Assembly (NCBI GenBank): GCA_902782805.1
Contig: CACZON010000091.1
Location: 1 to 12,696 of the forward strand
Source of the DNA: Oscillospiraceae bacterium
GTDB taxonomy: Bacteria > Bacillota > Clostridia > Oscillospirales > Acutalibacteraceae
Length of the DNA: 12,696 nucleotides
Reading direction: 5' to 3'
Shown: piece after piece, positions 11,654-12,696 of the stretch
Layout: every line of letters begins with the position of its first letter
Numbering within the stretch: position 1 is the first letter of the stretch
Position numbers and translations under genes: made by a program
The notes under the pieces: model-generated
What the model saw: only the letters and a program-made list of their open reading frames with translations
Databases searched by the model: none
Told to the model about the DNA's origin: nothing

Positions 11654-12696
11654 TTATGCTTCGGGGCCTTGCCGGTGCGCAGCTTTTTTCGCAGCCGGTT
11701 TTACGGAAGGGCCCGGTTTTGCCTTTGGCGGGCGTTTCGCCGGTCCTTTATCGGCGAGCAGTTCTCCGTAAAGATCCTCGCGCCAGCGGGCAGCGAGATC
11801 CTGATCGGAACCGCGCGCGCTTTTGGCAACGACAGCGCGCAGCGCAGGCAGAGATGCTTTATCGAGCGCGGTGAATTTCTGGATCAGAGCACGCAGCTCG
11901 TGGTTGTTTCCGAACAGGAAGCCGTTTTTTCCGTCTTCGACCGCATCGGCGCAGAACGCGCCGCGATGCATGAGAACCGGCGTACCGCAGGCGACCGCCT
12001 CAAAGGGGGAAAAGTGCATCTTCTCATCGTCCTCGGGCATCAGAAACGCGAGGCAGCTGCGGTAGAGCGCGGGCATCTTTTCGCGTTCGATCTCTCCGAG
12101 AAACTGCAGCATCGAAGTAACGCCGCAGCGCTTTGCCGTTTCGAGCAGATGCTCTTTTTCGATTCCGGAGCCCGCGATCACGAGCCGGAGATGTTCGGCG
12201 GGCGTGGAAGCGCCGCTGAATGCTTCGAAAAGCGCTTCGAGCGTGGTTAGATCGAGTCTGCCGCAATAGAGCAGACCGCTTTCCGACGGAGAAAGAGTCA
12301 GCGGAGATTCCTCGGCCGCTTCGCTTTTTGAGGAAAAGAGCGAAGCGTCGACCGTTACGGGGAGCACCTCAACGGTACGCCCGCGGGTATAGCGCTCGAA
12401 AATCTCGGCGGCTTTATTGTTGAAAACGAGCGTTTTATCGCAGCCGGAAAGCAGCTTTTTGACGCGCATCTTTCCGAAAAAGCAGAGCCAGCGCTCAAAA
12501 AGCCCGAGCTCCTCGTGCCTGAGGAATTCGAAGACGGTAAAAGAAGTGAAAACGGTTTTGATCTTTCGGCGTTTCGCATAAAAATAGGCGGCGAGGCCGA
12601 GATGACCGGAGGATCCGATTTCGATCAGATCCGGGGCAAATTCGTCCAGCAGCTTTCCGAGGGAAAAAAGCGGAAACAGTTTTGCGGTGGATTCAA
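11654..12696 (-). CDS. Glycosyltransferase family 4 (GT-B fold), N-terminus outside window
   Basis: The frame is open to the right edge and no stop lies between ATG 12469 and 12694, so this Met is internal. About 346 residues are visible. The upstream part (KLLDEFAPDLIEIGSSGHLG, then KTVFTSFTVFEFLRHE) is the end of the N-terminal GT-B domain, where PDxIxI and the TxFT segment are typical of GT4. Downstream, counted from Met 12469, come the linker GCDKTLVFNN (9-18), LLYCGRLD (66-73), LVIAGSGIEKEHL (96-108) and the catalytic EX7E motif from E149 to E157 within EKMHFSPFEAVACGTPVL. GT4 enzymes transfer sugars from nucleotide donors with retention, often onto lipids or cell-surface glycans; the acceptor here is unknown. 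The C-terminal 30 residues are Lys/Pro/Ala-rich and probably disordered. Confidence 0.88.
   Translation of the reverse strand, partial: ESTAKLFPLFSLGKLLDEFAPDLIEIGSSGHLGLAAYFYAKRRKIKTVFTSFTVFEFLRHEELGLFERWLCFFGKMRVKKLLSGCDKTLVFNNKAAEIFERYTRGRTVEVLPVTVDASLFSSKSEAAEESPLTLSPSESGLLYCGRLDLTTLEALFEAFSGASTPAEHLRLVIAGSGIEKEHLLETAKRCGVTSMLQFLGEIEREKMPALYRSCLAFLMPEDDEKMHFSPFEAVACGTPVLMHRGAFCADAVEDGKNGFLFGNNHELRALIQKFTALDKASLPALRAVVAKSARGSDQDLAARWREDLYGELLADKGPAKRPPKAKPGPSVKPAAKKAAHRQGPEA

Noticed and set aside
1..12696. CRISPR array, tRNA/rRNA genes, insertion sequence or prophage genes
   Set aside because: No regularly spaced repeats, no cloverleaf or rRNA segments, and no transposase, integrase or phage proteins were seen.

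Overview
The window reads as a chromosomal segment of a GC-rich, spore-forming member of the Clostridia (Firmicutes). The case rests on dipicolinate synthase genes dpaA and dpaB (spore-specific), strong AGGAG-type ribosome binding sites, SigA-type promoters, a Ser-rich clostridial-type lipoprotein, and a yybP-ykoY (manganese) riboswitch. Genus cannot be read from the sequence. There is no tRNA, rRNA, IS element, prophage or CRISPR array; most of it is a housekeeping region with compact intergenic spaces.

Layout: (i) 2-754, end of an unidentified protein open to the left edge, followed by a terminator. (ii) 853-2537, a SigA promoter, a 10-bp palindromic leader hairpin, then a two-gene unit of a YbjQ-family protein and a long coenzyme F420:glutamate ligase-like protein. 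(iii) 2595-3779, a lipoprotein with a Ser/Glu/Pro stalk and two possible beta-barrel-like domains. (iv) 3808-5262, promoter, manganese riboswitch with its terminator, and an ArsB/NhaD-type ion permease; then a palindromic intergenic element and prfC (release factor 3). (v) prfC and murC converge on a shared 15-bp-stem bidirectional terminator. (vi) murC is divergent from dpaA-dpaB, which overlap by 8 bases. (vii) 10124-11600, a zinc-ribbon/membrane-anchored small protein and a PfoR-like PTS-IIC-fold membrane protein, 13 bases apart. (viii) A minus-strand GT4 glycosyltransferase runs off the right edge and shares a terminator region with the PfoR-like gene.

The most interesting item is the riboswitch-permease unit. 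P1, the conserved 5' loop GGGAGTA, the CGTCA/CCGG internal loop and the 3' CGAGAC segment can all be placed by eye. The P1 3' strand is also part of an 11-bp terminator stem, so ligand-stabilised P1 should allow read-through (an ON switch). The target is not one of the best-known Mn exporters (MntP, TerC-like, P-type ATPase, UPF0016) but an ArsB/NhaD-fold carrier, which suggests a Mn2+-responsive exporter of a different family. Other points of interest are an F420-ligase-like protein of about 400 residues paired with YbjQ, a probable TTG start in murC, and several unexplained leader hairpins.
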